Below, one piece after another: positions 1-11,899 of a DNA stretch of 64,000 bases. Origin of the DNA: Coprinellus micaceus. Taxonomy: Eukaryota > Basidiomycota > Agaricomycetes > Agaricales > Psathyrellaceae. Positions within the stretch are counted from its first letter, which is position 1. The number at the start of each line of letters is the position of its first letter. The translations under genes and the position numbers were made by a program. Below the pieces are notes generated by a model, which was not told where the DNA came from, did no database searches, and saw nothing but the letters and a program-made list of their open reading frames with translations. The stretch covers positions 124,001-188,000 of the forward strand of contig OX596342.1 of the NCBI GenBank assembly GCA_951394405.1, read 5' to 3'.

Positions 1-524
1 GAAATATCTGGCTGAATTGATTCCCGTTGAAGTGCAGCACAGACTTGGTTGGGTGATCGAACATTCTCGCAGGGCGAAGGGAGCACCTCGGGAGCCAGGG
101 CAACGTGGAGGCTTGGGGAAGTGCTGAGGAAGCGCGGCACATGCGTATATGACTTCGAGCTGCTTTATACCCATTTCATTTTGTATAGCCTCCACTCGAC
201 GGGCAGAATGATACCGCCTGGCTTCAAGTTGTTGTAATCAAGGTACTCCCGTCGCCGCTCGGGATTCTGTTGTGATAGCACACACCAGCGTCGGGTGAAC
301 CGAAACACTGCCTGCTGTCAGCAATATCAGGTTGACGTGAAGATTCCACCATGTCATTCCTAGGCGCCCAAAAGGTGTAAACGCCTCCCATCCGGCTGTG
401 CGCTGGTTCACTGGCGATGCGTCGGTATCCTCGTTGCGATTCACAACGACGACGCAGTTAGGTATGAGAGACAATGATTGACGGGAAGACCTTCAAGAGC
501 GGGATCGGAAGCATGGTGCAATTC
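1..524. other. Left edge, no supported gene
   Basis: Only short overlapping open frames occur here and none resembles the families elsewhere in the window. This is the 3' side of the minus-strand family X copy that ends at 525, so part of it is probably that transcript's 3' UTR. I see no repeat or terminator that I can name. Confidence 0.5.
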
Positions 525-2043
525 TCATACAGCGCCGATGAGGACGTCAGAATCCTGCGAGAGGACAAACTGGAGCCAGTCCTCAGGGGATGCGATGACA
601 CAATTTCTAACTCTACACGCGTTACAGTACGCCAGCAACCCCAACACGCCCTGCCACAAGACAAGGCATACGTTGTTCGGGTTGTGTAGAAGCTTCTCCA
701 TTTGCTCTTCGAGCATATGGGAACTAGGATGTGCCTTGTAGCTCTCGAAGAGGTCCGCGAAGCGCTTGGCGGAGGTGCTGCTGAGCCTTCGGTAGTCGAT
801 GGCGGCGGAACGGAGCTTTGCGTGGCCACCACAGAGGGCGGCGAGGTAGTGGATGAAGAAGGACTGGACGTCTGCGAAGGTGTATGGTTGAATATCTTGT
901 CCTGCTAGAAGATAGTGAATGGGACGTCCGACGTACAGGAAGCATCCATGGACTCAGCGAAGGCCAGTTCTCTGGGCATCCGCTCATGAAATTGATGAGG
1001 AATCCAGTGAGGGCGATCTGGCTCTCGATTGTGTCCTCAGCAGGGGCACCAGTCTCGAGCGCAGCGCTAATCCCGCGACCAACGACGACCTCGTCATTGG
1101 CGTTCCTCAGCAGGACGTCTCGCAGCCGCCGAACCTTCTCCAGCTTCTCGATTGCACAAAAGCATCGGGACACCGCGCCCATCAACTCTCCGCTGAACCT
1201 CTCGATCAGCTCCCACTCCTTTGCAACATCCGGTCGAATGAAGGTTCGGCAGTCGATACTCTGAATTACGTTGTTGGTGGCAAGTTCGATGACAGACGGC
1301 GCCGACCTCCAGACCGTGGGCTCGGAAGCTTCGGAGTCGGGCATAATGTACGCTTTCTTGACGAGGTACTGTCCCTGCGCGTACTTCTGCACCACGTCGA
1401 GGTCGAACTCGAACCCCTCGATACTCTTTGGGGACGGGGCAGTACGCATCCCCGGGTCGAAATGCACGTACGTTCGGTGCTCGTGGTCGAACAGTCTAAA
1501 CCTTCCGAGGGAGGATTCGATGACCGTGGCACCAGCGATGGTGTGCACCCTCTGAGCATGCCTGCTTCCGAGGAGAACGAGTCCGTGGCGGGAAAGGTAT
1601 CCACAGTACCTGTCGTTATATCTTCCGACCTTGTCGACGGGGACGTCTACCATGTGTAGGAGTACTCCATGCTCCTGGTTCGGAAGAAGGTCCAAGCGTT
1701 CGGCGAGGTCGAAGGCGCAGCTTCCGTAGCTCGTCACAGAAGAGCCGTTCGGAGCGATGAGGAGCCGCTTGTCGATGGCAGGGAGGCAGGAGAGGATGTC
1801 GAAGGTGAACCGGGGAACTTTGATTGCGGTGGCTTCGTCGTGGTACCCGTTCAAAGTGCAATCTTTCTTGATGTTCTGAATGAGTCTCGATACTGACACT
1901 ACCACGCAGAGGTAAGCCTGATGTGATAGATGCAAACAAATGACGCTCTTACGGTCCACGGGTGGAGTTGACGATTGTCCCGGATTGTTGACCTGGATGA
2001 AGTGGTTGTGGTTGAAGACAGACTTGCTCAGATTATCCAACAT
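525..2043 (-). pseudogene. Family X copy 1, frameshifted
   Basis: I do not recognise the family; the two full paralogs are at 5913-7441 and 33969-35474. The start at 2043 gives MLDNLSKSVFNHNHF, matching the paralogs' N-termini, with a stop upstream in frame. Exon 1 ends at 1953 with a GTAAGA donor; exon 2 begins at 1898 (or 1892). The core is conserved: DLAERL, LLPNQEHGVLL, RYCGYLSRHGLV and FEHEHRT-like stretches. Near 986-990 one base is missing relative to the paralogs (TTCATGAG where TTCCATGAG is expected), so the frame changes about 20 codons before the second intron. Past the lesion the homologous frame resumes and runs through NPNNVCLVLWQG to a stop at 525. The second intron is unusually short, about 41 nt or less. 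It is either a recent pseudogene or a base-call error. No catalytic motif, signal peptide or membrane segment is evident. Confidence 0.7.
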
Positions 2044-3946
2044 TGCCTTCGCCGGTTAAGGGCAGACTAAGGGTTGAGGAGATGGACGGGGGTTACTTTC
2101 TTATCGAAAAGGATCTCCCTTGAAGGGTTTCTCATATCTTTTTCGCACATGCATTGCCTTTCTGCTTGCCTGATAGAGGGATGATTAGAATGAAGAGCCA
2201 GACTTCTGGATCAGGATACTAAGAGCTGTAAATTACCAAAAGATGCCCGATAGGTCGTCAAGTGGGCGGGGTAAATTTGACATGTCGGAGTCTGGACGAA
2301 AACTCTTGGGCGCTACAAGGAACGCGAAATTTCAAGTTCCCTGAGGGACGGGGAGTGAGACGTTGGGCTGGGGAAATTGAGGGGAAATGGAAACGGGGAG
2401 AGTGACGCTGGAACTTGGAAGACATCCGCTTGCAGAGCCCGCAATACTGCCTGTCAAAGCAAATGCCATGTGGCATTGCCTCGTGGTCAAGGGCTGTGCT
2501 ACAGGCCTCGGCAACTCCCACCGATAAGCGCCCAAGCACAGCCTTTGCTTTCCTTCCGAAGATTTCGCTCTCTGTCGGTGGATCTTGGAAACCACAGCTT
2601 TGCTTTGGGTCTAGGCCAGAGTTCGAGTTAAAAACCCTTCAGGTAGGCCTCGTAGACGTTCTCACTGGGCACATGCGAAAACTATCTAGAGAACGATCGG
2701 GGAGATGTCTCCATCGCACCGAGAGTGAACCAGCGGTATTAGTCCTCGTGTTGAGTGCTTCATCTCTAGGGTAAGGCGTCTCCGAGTCACTGCTGAGTAT
2801 GAAGCGCATTCTATTTCCTTCGGCCTATCGGAACGGGTTTCGCGTTTTAGACTGAGGTACTCTTCCATAAAACGACAGCGACTCGGATAACCGTGCACCT
2901 CGAGCGATCTTAACGGAGTTATATTCCCCCTTCATTCATTCATTCCACCCAGGTACCAGGAAGGCGCTCGGGGCTGGCGTCCCCGAGCGGATCAAGCGCC
3001 CAGCCGATCCTCATGCCGCCCACTGCGTCCGTGATGCGGTTGTGTTTGTCAGACGGTCAAGACAAACATCGCCTCGCGTTTCGCGTTCTGCTTCGTTCCT
3101 GTTCCCCTCCAACCCCAGGATTCCCTCATTCCTTCGCCATGCGTCCAACTCTTGGGCTCAAGAGCACTCGCAAGATCTCGACTCGATAGACGCTCAGCCC
3201 AGATTCGACACCCAGGTCCGATGAGGCAATTGGCGATGAGTAAGGTAGATTATCTGGGGTCCGATCCAGCGTAATGCTAACTGCGTGTAAGTACCATAAT
3301 TAGAAACCATTGCACCGTCATGGCCCTCGTTTATAACGTCCTATCAGGCCTTCCGATACCCCCAGGTGGCACGCCTACTCATCCTGGGCGAACACTTGCA
3401 AGCCCGAGAGCATCCCTCTCTTTGCCATTGTCAACCCCGGCGCAACCCAACGTTCAAGCTCTCTCCATTCTCGAATAGAACCCTTCGCGGTCGGCATCGC
3501 GTACCGCTCACGTCGGATCGACCACTCACAGACCTTGAAGCGCCCGCTTAACCTCGGAATCTCACTCAGCGAGATGCGAGCTATTATTACAGCCCTGTCG
3601 TCATACCTCGCCCTTCAACCGCCTCATTGACCCGGCAAGATCTCTATACGAAGGTGGCTTACCATTATTCCTGGAAGGAACATGGATTTGGATGGGTCTC
3701 CCCGGGAGGATGTGGTGCACGCGATACCGTACGGCGAGGAACGGGTACGCTGCACGTTCTTTTTGGGACTGGATATCGCTAACCACCCGATCGCTTGCTC
3801 ATATAAAGGTGGCTGCCGTCCCGGTTTTAAAATCTTGAACTTCCCCCAAGTCGAATCGTTCCCCTTGCCTTTCGCCGCCGTCTAGTCGTCAGCCGCACGC
3901 CCTTCGACCCATCTTCCCTTGACCGCCCACTTCGACTGGAACCAAA
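2044..3946. other. Intergenic region with three octamer copies
   Basis: About 1.9 kb between the divergent genes starting at 2043 (minus) and 3947 (plus), so it should hold both promoters. Short open frames here show no homology I can see. The octamer GGGCGCTT occurs on the minus strand at 2526-2533, 2994-3001 and 3538-3545. The stretch before 3947 is pyrimidine-rich, as is common in fungal promoters. Confidence 0.5.
2526..2544 (-). promoter_or_regulatory. Octamer with extended context upstream of family X copy 1
   Basis: On the minus strand this reads GGCTGTGCTTGGGCGCTTA. It lies about 480 nt upstream of the family X start at 2043, in the same orientation as the gene. The same 18-20 nt pattern, GGCTRTRYWYGGGCGCTT, precedes two DUF6699 genes (41630 and 48719). 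A shared regulatory site is inferred; no known factor is assigned. Confidence 0.4.
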
Positions 3947-4926
3947 ATGCCCGAGAAGGAAGAAGTCGTTCGAAGACCCGTGCTCAACCTACGTACGGTA
4001 CTCTACGCTATCGCGTTCGTCCTCATATTCTCCTTGAGTACGTCTTCCCGCTGTGTACTCTGCGAATCATTCGCTAACGGGGCCATGCGCTTTCACCCTC
4101 CCTCTTATCGTTCACCCACCACCTTCCCCTTCGACTCCTGCTACACCTTTTCCGACTTCTGCGATCACCGCGCCACTTTCACACTTTGCACCTCACTTTC
4201 GCTGAATCCCCGACTCGCGCTTCTCGTCGACAGCCTGCGTCGAACTGGGCCTCGTATCCGAACAGCTCCATAAATACGGCGATGATTACGCAAACTACGG
4301 CTCGAAGCAATACAAGCACATCCTCGGCCTACTCCTCTTCGCCGTCATCGTTAGCTTGCTAGTTATGCTGAGCCATCCATTCGTTGGCGTTCCTTGTGTG
4401 TACTCTTTCCTCCCCTTCCTTAGCCGGGGTATTGACCACGTCGCGCGCATCTCGTCACTTCCACCCTTCGCTCGCCCGTCCCTCTTCTCCTATTCCCCCT
4501 TGCCCCGCTCACCTCTCACCGAACCCAACGAACTCCAACCACCCACATCGCTCGCCGATCATACAGTCATCACCGTCTGCTCCTTCATCCTCGCCGTCTT
4601 CTTCGGCACCGGCGCAGGCGTAATCTGGCAAAACACCGGCCTCTTCTGGAAAGGCACAGGATGTCGACCCGCTGAAGCTATCCCACAGAGCTGGCGCCCA
4701 TTCGCTAGGGAGTGCGGGAGAGTCGTGACTATCCAGGCTGTTGCGTGGTCGCTTTGTACGTTTCTTTCCCCCTCACTTTCCTGTGTTTAAAGGGTGTAAG
4801 ATGGAGAGCTGACGAATGGTTGGATGAATAGTCGGACTGTATATCCTCCTGTTCTTCGGGACGCTTATCCATAAGCTGAGGATTAGCGCGAGGCCGACGC
4901 CGGAGGGGTTCTATTTTAACGTCTAA
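3947..4926 (+). CDS. Small four-helix membrane protein (MARVEL-like topology)
   Basis: Four exons join in frame to 178 codons: 3947-4037, 4234-4395, 4567-4755 and 4832-4926. Donors are GTACGT, GTGTGT and GTACGT, all in phase 1. The N-terminus is charged (MPEKEEVVRR). The first helix spans the exon 1 end (VLYAIAFVLIFSL), the second follows YKHILG (LLLFAVIVSLLVML), the third is VCSFILAVFFGTGAGVIW and the fourth is AWSLFGLYILLFFG. A short basic tail ends in YFNV. Four hydrophobic helices in a protein of this size fit the MARVEL-type membrane proteins common in fungi, but I see no diagnostic motif, so the family is inferred from topology only. Introns 1 and 2 (196 and 171 nt) are long for this genome. 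The Kozak context ACCAAAATG supports the start. It belongs to no repeated family in the window and looks like an ordinary single-copy gene. Confidence 0.8.
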
Positions 4927-5912
4927 ACGCCTTCCCGTCGCGACCTATATCGACCAACCGATCTATTTGCATCGCTCCACTCTTCCCTGTTCCCTTACTT
5001 AACCCATAGACCCCACGCCCACCCACGTACATCTTCGTCCATCTGTCAGGGAGTTGCTTTGCTCCCGGTCTTCACTGTCACGCCCATTGTACCCACGACA
5101 CCTATTTACGACGGGGCGTCTCCTCTTCGATTTCGTTCCTACGATAACGGTACCCCATGCCTATTCCTCTCCGCTTCGTCTTTCTGTGTTGCTTTGAAAA
5201 GCTTTCTTCCCTTCCCCACCATACTCCGCCTACCACCTCTCGAGATTTAGGTCTAATGTACACCTCTTTATGTAGCTTTCTGCCCTACTTTATTTTATCC
5301 TGTCTAATACTTCACTTCATCCTCCTTGGTCCGGCGTCCTTGGCCTCCTTCTTTCTCTTTCTCTTTATCTGTCCCTTCCCTCTCTTCTCACATTCGGCAC
5401 GCCATCCTTTCACGGCACGGTCCAGTGGCGCAGGCTCGCACAGCCTCTTCACGAATTAAGCGCCCAGCTGACTCGGGCCCGCTTTCTTCCTTTCTTCCTT
5501 CTTCAGAGAGAGCACGCGGCAGCGTTCGGAAGGAGTGCTGTGTAGAGCTGTAAAAGGCTTGACAGCGATGCATGCCATTCATTGTATGGGCGTTGGGCGC
5601 TTGGGATCTTCCATTCAGTGCTTCGACAGTTCAATGAATGTCGCATAGAGTCCGTGGGTCAGATGCCGGCGATTAGACCTATTCCAGGCTAGAGTCTTAC
5701 GGAGAGGCGTTTCATGTTGGCTCAGGTCTCCCAGATAAGTGAATTGACCATTGACAGCGTTGTTATCCTGTCGGAGGGTGTATTCAGTTTGGGTCGAATG
5801 TGGGCCTCATTCCTGTGCTCCGTCGTTCTCTTTAAGAGATTGATAACATCGCGCTTTCGAGGACTCAACGGTTCGCTCTCCCACCTTTCCTTCTCAGCAA
5901 AGCTCAATACAG
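4927..5912. other. Intergenic, promoter of family X copy 2
   Basis: This roughly 1-kb gap lies between two plus-strand genes. It includes a pyrimidine-rich stretch around 5200-5400, and octamer copies at 5458-5465 (minus orientation) and 5595-5602 (plus orientation, about 310 nt before the next start). No coding homology is visible. Confidence 0.5.
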
Positions 5913-7441
5913 ATGTCGGCCGCCACCATGACAGACACCTCCCAGGCCCAGCTGAACATGCTTGACCACCTCAGCAAGGCCGTCTTCAACAACAGCCACT
6001 TCGTCCAGATACTGGGAAATTCTGGGGGACCGTCATCTTCAGTCGAGAGTATGTATCTCCCTCGTTTCTTCTGTCCTTTATCCAGCCACAATCTGACCTT
6101 CTTTGTCTAGGTTCCTTCACCAAGATCGCTGACACGGTGAAGAAGGATTCCCATTTGAACGGATACCGAGCAGATTCCGCTACGATGAACGTTCCCCACA
6201 TCACATTCGACGTCGTCTCGCTACTACCTCCAGGCGAAGCCGGCCTCGCGAGATCTTCCCCGTCATTGCACGGAAGTAGTGCTTTCGATCTCGCAGAACG
6301 GCTCTCCCTGCTCCCAACCCAGGAGTACGGCGTCCTTCTGGCAATGATACCAGTCGAGGTGGACAATGTCCCCAGGTACAACGAGCGCTACTGCGGCTAC
6401 GTCTCCCGACACGCTCTCGTGTACCTCACGTCGCAGTATGGCGGGCGGGTGACGACGGTTGGGAACTACACCGTCCTGGATACAACAATCGGGCGGTTCA
6501 AGATATTCGAACACGAGCACCGGACTCACGTCTACTTCGACCCGGGGATGCGAGCTGCCTCTCCACTCAAACCTTATCTCGGAACGCCAGACCTCGACAT
6601 TCTGAAGAAGTATGCTGGGGGAGAGTACCTCGTGAAGGAGGTAGTCGTCGACATCGACACCATCTCTCAAGCTGCGAAGACCTGGACGAAACAGGACCTG
6701 ACCAAGTTCGCAATGACGAAGATCATCCAGCCCCCGGAGCATCGTGTCTTCATCCCCAAGGAGACGATGGCCCAGTGGAACCAGCTGGAGCAGTACTCTG
6801 CGGACCTGCGCCAGGCAACTGCGAACATTTTTGGATCATTGACCGAGCCGCATAAGCTTGCGAGGTTCAGGGATAATCTGATCGAGAACCAGAGGAGGAA
6901 GGATAATTCGCTGAAGACGGAAGCGAGGTTGCCGGACGAGTTGATTGTGCACAAGGTCGCGGTTTCGGCGTATGTCAGTTTCGTTACTGTAGGATCGCCA
7001 GAGCGGGTGGCGATCGTTTCTGAGATGGACACTGCGAGTACGTGCTCCGTGTCTCATATTCGCAGACGGTCACTAACACATCTGCGGGTATCAATAGGCA
7101 TCCACGAGGTCTGCTTGAGGGAATTGGCTGCGTACAGCGTCGGTCATCCGAGGTTCCGTGGCGTGCAGGAGGTCGACCAAGTCAAACTCGCCGAGACGAC
7201 GGAGAAGCGTTTCCTCGCTTTGTACGAAACATGGAAGGAACATTCCAACCCGGATATTCTAGAGGTGGAGCTACGCAAGCTCCTGAGGACTCCGAGCAAC
7301 ATCTGCCTCGTTCTCCTCCAGGGAAATCTTGCCACGATCGCGTACTGGAATGCGTGTAAAGTGAGGGAGTTTGCTATCGAGGCGCCGGAGGAGTGGATCC
7401 AGTTTGTACTTGCTCAGGACTCGGACGTGACGATTGGGTGA
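5913..7441 (+). CDS. Family X copy 2, intact, 468 aa
   Basis: Three exons (5913-6048, 6111-7037, 7098-7441) join to 469 codons including the stop. Donors are GTATGT and GTACGT, and both introns are in phase 1, at the same places as in the copy at 33969-35474. Function is not recognised. Conserved across the three copies are an N-terminal helix (LDHLSKAVFNNSHF), then NGY and FD at the head of a domain, DLAERL with GVLL, a block with RYNERYCGYVSRHAL, a block with GRFKIFEHEHRTHVYFDPGM, and a C-terminal helical part (LRTPSNICLVLLQG, then W-Q-FVLAQDSD). I see no signal peptide or transmembrane helix, so a soluble intracellular protein is likely. Alternating conserved aromatic and charged residues suggest a folded domain, but I name none. 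This copy is the best representative of the family, since the 525-2043 copy is frameshifted. Confidence 0.8.
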
Positions 7442-7908
7442 AGACCCGGCCTTACATTAACTCCCTTTGGACTTTGAAACGTATAGGTTCTATTCAACTA
7501 CTTCCATAGCTTTTTCGGTGAGCATTAGAATTCCTTTTGTCCGGGAAACCACGGAGCGGGCCTGAGTGTCCAATGATCAGCAAACGGGGATTCCCGAACG
7601 CTCGGGCTAGGGTGTGTTTGGGCGCTTAGCGGCGATCATACTCCCGAGGCAATCCAACCTTACATTGACCGTCAATCGTCCACCTTGATTCGTTCGGCCC
7701 ATATTCGAGGGTTAACGAGCTCCCTCCGAGTTGAGCTCCTCAGTTATCCATAGGATCAACGCATCCCATTTGAGCAACCTACTCAGCAGGTGGACGCCGC
7801 ACTGGCCCAGAGTGGCCCATGCGCGCTTAATCGCAACGCATCTTCGCTACCGTGCTATCCTAAAGGGTATCTAATGGCTATGCGAGTGACAAATATTTGG
7901 CCATTCAT
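7442..7908. other. Short convergent intergenic gap
   Basis: The gap lies between convergent 3' ends (stops at 7441 plus and 7909 minus). It holds one octamer at 7620-7627. No gene or clear terminator is seen. Confidence 0.5.
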
Positions 7909-9472
7909 CTATTCCTTTCCCTGGAGTGACCCAAGCGGAATTGGCTCGTCCTGGTGACGTTCGAAAACCAAGCTTGAGATAACCGTGGACGAGAGTGCGT
8001 GCTCGCTGGTCTTTCGAAGGTGAAGCATGAGCTGGGTGGCGAGGATAGGAATTAACAGTGCATGAAGACTGTGAAAGGAGGTGAGTGGGCGTCCACTTAA
8101 GGCCGTTCCGGTAAGAGCACTAACTTCCATGCGATGTTGTAGCGGTCGAAGTTCTGGCGTTGAATTATCTATTAGGCGAGGGATGGAGACGAGGGAGTGA
8201 GGGCTTACCCCAACGCCAGGTGTGTCGACCATTGCTGCGGTGAGCCTGAGTGCTAAGGAGTAATTCGTCAATTTGAAGTCGCCGTTAAACCCGTAGCGTT
8301 CGCACATAAGGCAAGAACATAGAATACGGCGCCATCCTTGCGAAACACATTTATCAGTTTGCTCCGGTGGTCTCGGTAGCGTATCACTACTACGGCCACT
8401 CCAATAGTTGCAGCGACTACAAGTAAATACTCGGTGAGTGCGACATACTCCGTCAGGAGAACAGGGGAATATGAACGCACTGATCGTTGCGCCGATGGTG
8501 AGGTAGCCCATGACCCCACCGTAGATATCCCCAGTTCCCGGGTAGAATACGCACGCATAGCCAATTTCGGCCTCGACACCAGATCCAGGTGGTTTGGCTG
8601 GGGTGAGAGGGAACGATTCAGCCACATCGGGGAGGGAGAACGAACGCTCTTACGCTCTCGACCAAGCAAGTATAATATTGTGAGCACAAGCAAAGGGATT
8701 GAAACGCCCTACCCCAAAGTTCGTCATAAGGTAGGAAATAGAATGTGACTCGAGTACTCACGATATAGAGAGACCCAAGTACGAGCATCCACCTCCGTTT
8801 GGCCCCAAGGAGGGCGCAAATACAGAGCATGAAGGTGCCATCTGAGGAGATGCTCGCGAAGAGATGGGATACTGTCCGAGTCATTTAGTGAGCACCCTTT
8901 GTGCACAGCCCTTCGTCGAGGGAGCATGGCCTACACATGAATGTGAATGCCAGAGCACGACAAGTGCCAGCCGGGAGGAATGCTTTGGTTCTCACTTCGA
9001 CTGGCGTAATATTAGACGAATGCCCTACTAAGGAAATTGGATGCAAACTTACGGAGGATACTCGATGCGATTCGTAAAATCGGCAGGTAACGAGCCATCG
9101 TGAACAGGACCCTCCCCGTAGTCCATCTATGTGACCAGATGTATGTCACCTCTTCCCCAATAGATGTGCAGTAGTGGTACACCTATCGCGAATGCTTCAG
9201 CCGACGGTCTCACCGAGCCTACTTAAAACTCACGTATGCGAAATGCCCTGCCGCTGGAACATGAGAGTACATGTTAGTGCAACTACAATTTTAGCCATCA
9301 AAGGTGGGTACCTAGGCAGTACTTAGACACAAGGTCGTTAGCAACTCTCCATCGTCGCCCGCTACTGCCAATGGTCAAGAATGAAACTCACATCAGCATC
9401 GGTGAATTGCCGGATCACCTCCGTCAGGCCCCCTGGGGAAGGGGAGACTTCCGGACCCTTGAACAATGGCAT
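7909..9472 (-). pseudogene. Polytopic membrane protein gene, probably frameshifted
   Basis: Several short exons read in order from 9472: MPLFKGPEVS, then RRWRVANDLVSKYC, AGHFAY, DYGEGPVHDG with PADFTNRIEYPP, a segment with SENQSIPPGWH, and FASISSDGTFMLC. Several hydrophobic helices follow (GVMGYLTIGATISAFIFP; LLTEYVALTEYLLVVAATIG), then RDHRSKLINVFRKDG and a final LATQLMLHLRKTSEH. This pattern fits fungal multi-helix plasma-membrane proteins of unknown role; five or more helices are visible. Two things are odd. The frame changes by one base inside the predicted helix pair, at the GGGG run 8464-8467: with three instead of four bases the two helices join. Exon 1 also does not meet exon 2 in phase. 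The gene is therefore disrupted, or the sequence contains errors. The start at 9472 is tentative. Confidence 0.55.
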
Positions 9473-10074
9473 GAAAGAAGGTGAAAGGGGGGGATTCTTG
9501 ATGTCATGTCGTGCAGTTATATGTCGGACCGTAGGAACGTAGTGCCATGGCTTCTTGGCTTCTCCGCAGCTTGTACGAAATGATGGGGGTGTGTAGCTTC
9601 TTGCTGAGAAGGGGTGAGAACAGCCTTGACCTCTGAGCCAATCTCAGTGCCGTAACACTTTTTACATTTCAGCTTCTCCAGCTACCAGCGACAGGCGCAA
9701 GGAATTCTTAGATCTATCGTGCACCCCAGTGCCGACGAGGACGACCTTAAATCCGCTACCATGCTCCGAGTTCTAGCCTACTGCTCGGAGGAACTTCCAC
9801 GCTCGATGCGTCAATGACGTCGCGATTGCTGTCAATCGGCAAGTGAGCCCCGTCGTATTGCCAAACCAACCTCAGAGGTAGCCTCGTCCTTCGATCCGCG
9901 TCGACTGGGCCCAAGTTGGAGTGTACCCCTATCTTCGCCTCCGGGTCTGGTCCGGTTGCTTGCTGTATGTATGTATCGGTGGGAATTGCCAAACATACGC
10001 AACATGAAGCGGAATTCCAAGCTTCGAAGTTCCGTCATCCCCCCACTACGTCAAGCACATCCCATCCTGGCGCT
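9473..10074. other. Divergent intergenic gap
   Basis: Bidirectional promoter region between the minus-strand membrane protein gene and the plus-strand F-box gene. An open frame reads through from 9916 into the F-box gene, but the conserved part begins at 10075 and the upstream part lacks a convincing start context. Confidence 0.45.
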
Positions 10075-11739
10075 ATGGCGAAGAAGCGACCTCGAAGGGC
10101 GGTAAGTCTCGAGTTTCAGCGCCTGTCCGGTCATAATGGCATATCCGAACGCTTGGCCTTACAGATTACTTCGAAAAATCCAGGCCAGGAGGGCGTGAAC
10201 TGCTCCTCAACGGGGCTCTCGGCTGAGATCCTGGGCAACATCTTCAGGATTTTGCATGAGAGCCCTTCCGCATCGAATTTAGACGATTACGCAACTATCT
10301 CCGAGTACTCCGAAAATGCGGAGCCTGGAGACACCATTGACGATCTCAGGCAACTCTCTGTCTTCCCAAATGCAATTTCCAAGGTTTGCACGCAGTGGGA
10401 TCGTATCATGGCTTCGCACCCCGAGTTCTGGACGCGCGTCGTCATCCACTTGGACCAGCCGGGGCCCCTCGAGTTCTTCAAGGCGGCCTTGAAACGCTCA
10501 AAGCGGCTGGATATATACGCCATCGCGATCGTCAGGTCGGCAGAGGACCACAGGATTGCGGACGACGATGAGAATTACGAGGATCCAGAGGAAAGGAGTA
10601 ATGTTGAAGCAGTGCTCACCCACTTGATGAACTGTCGACCTGCACGGAGGATTAACCATTCGTTAATCATCGACACACTGTCTTACGAGTCCCTTCCCCT
10701 CCGAATCAACAAACTGTGGTCTTCGCTCGATCGACTTATCCTCGATTCTCGCCACTGCGACGACGACCTGCCTCTTTCGATATGGAGTCCCTACTCTTCC
10801 CAAAAGGCCCCTTTCTCGTCAAACCTTCGCGTTCTACATTTAGTTGGCCCGGTCTTTGCAGAGCTGGCGCAAGCGGATGGTTGGCCATCGGCATTTGCCG
10901 ATATGGACCTGGACTCGTTCAAAGTCTCGCATCTCTGTCCCATGGACTTCAGGAATCGGGGTTACACCGTCGAAGACCTCTGGGAGGACCTTCGAACGGC
11001 AAACTCGATACGACACCTCTCACTCGTGCACGTAGACCTACCTCACGACATCGAGTCGTTCTGGGCCTCCTACAAGGAGGAAGAGGTTGATACCGTCGAA
11101 CTGGAGTCCCTATATCTCGAGGACATTCCACGGACAGTCCTCCAACCGCTCCTCATGTACCTCACGAAATCGAATCGCATCTCCTTCATGAAGCTCAAGA
11201 ACTGCCGCTTCCACGGGATCGGAATGGCGCAAACCGTAACCGTCGAGGTCACCGACATCAAAAGCTCGGACTCCATGTCCGCCTTCTTTCAGGGCATCGA
11301 CGCTACGCACCTACGGATCGTCAACTGCCCAGGGCTGGACGATGAGAGCTTGGCGTCGCTGTACCCCTGGACGCACTTCAATCCCGACCGGGTAGCACCC
11401 ATGCCAAAACTGGAAAGCCTTGCGATCGCCGACTGCCCCGACTTCACTCACCGCGCGCTGAAGGAAGCTTTAAGGGTGCGTAGCCGTGAGTACGAGGAGC
11501 GGAATTGGAACACGGAGATGCTCCAGAGTTTGGTGTTTGACGGCTCGTGTCCAACTCCGACACAGGGGCAAACAAGGTGGTATACATCGAACATCCCCGA
11601 CTTTGACGCCTCCCGTATTTTTCCGGGATTCGAGAGAAGCCTTCATCATAGTATATGTATCGATGGAGAATGTGAAGGCCAAGATTGTGACGGCGGTTCC
11701 CTATCATCTACCCTGGGTTTGTCGTCGCCACACATATAA
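10075..11739 (+). CDS. F-box-like protein, about 533 aa
   Basis: Start chosen at MAKKRPRRA (10075). A 63-nt intron follows at once (10102-10164, GTAAGT...TACAG); it is a multiple of three, so the unspliced frame stays open. The mature protein has an F-box-like start at residues 27-36 (LSAEILGNIF), followed by VCTQWDRIMASHPEFWTRVVI, the usual end of an F-box helix bundle. The remaining 400 or so residues contain irregular leucine-rich segments (SLDRLILDS, LRVLHLVG, IRHLSLVHVDL, LESLYLEDI, LESLAIADCPDFT), typical of the agaricomycete F-box/LRR-like families. Such proteins usually recruit substrates to SCF ubiquitin ligases through Skp1. That role is known for the family and not shown here. Unlike the F-box gene at 49.7 kb, it lacks the C-terminal WLKRI domain. 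The reading frame is intact. Confidence 0.75.
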   Translation: MAKKRPRRAVSLEFQRLSGHNGISERLALQITSKNPGQEGVNCSSTGLSAEILGNIFRILHESPSASNLDDYATISEYSENAEPGDTIDDLRQLSVFPNAISKVCTQWDRIMASHPEFWTRVVIHLDQPGPLEFFKAALKRSKRLDIYAIAIVRSAEDHRIADDDENYEDPEERSNVEAVLTHLMNCRPARRINHSLIIDTLSYESLPLRINKLWSSLDRLILDSRHCDDDLPLSIWSPYSSQKAPFSSNLRVLHLVGPVFAELAQADGWPSAFADMDLDSFKVSHLCPMDFRNRGYTVEDLWEDLRTANSIRHLSLVHVDLPHDIESFWASYKEEEVDTVELESLYLEDIPRTVLQPLLMYLTKSNRISFMKLKNCRFHGIGMAQTVTVEVTDIKSSDSMSAFFQGIDATHLRIVNCPGLDDESLASLYPWTHFNPDRVAPMPKLESLAIADCPDFTHRALKEALRVRSREYEERNWNTEMLQSLVFDGSCPTPTQGQTRWYTSNIPDFDASRIFPGFERSLHHSICIDGECEGQDCDGGSLSSTLGLSSPHI

Positions 11740-11899
11740 TACTTGGCCCAATAGACGCGGTCGGGGATACAGGGGTGCGAAGTTCAGGAAGCCTATGTTC
11801 GTCATATGACCACTGCTCGTCACATAATCACCTTCATCGAACGAGGTGCCTCTGTGATCGTCCCTTTCCTGCTTCCACGCTCTCAAGTTACCCCTCGCC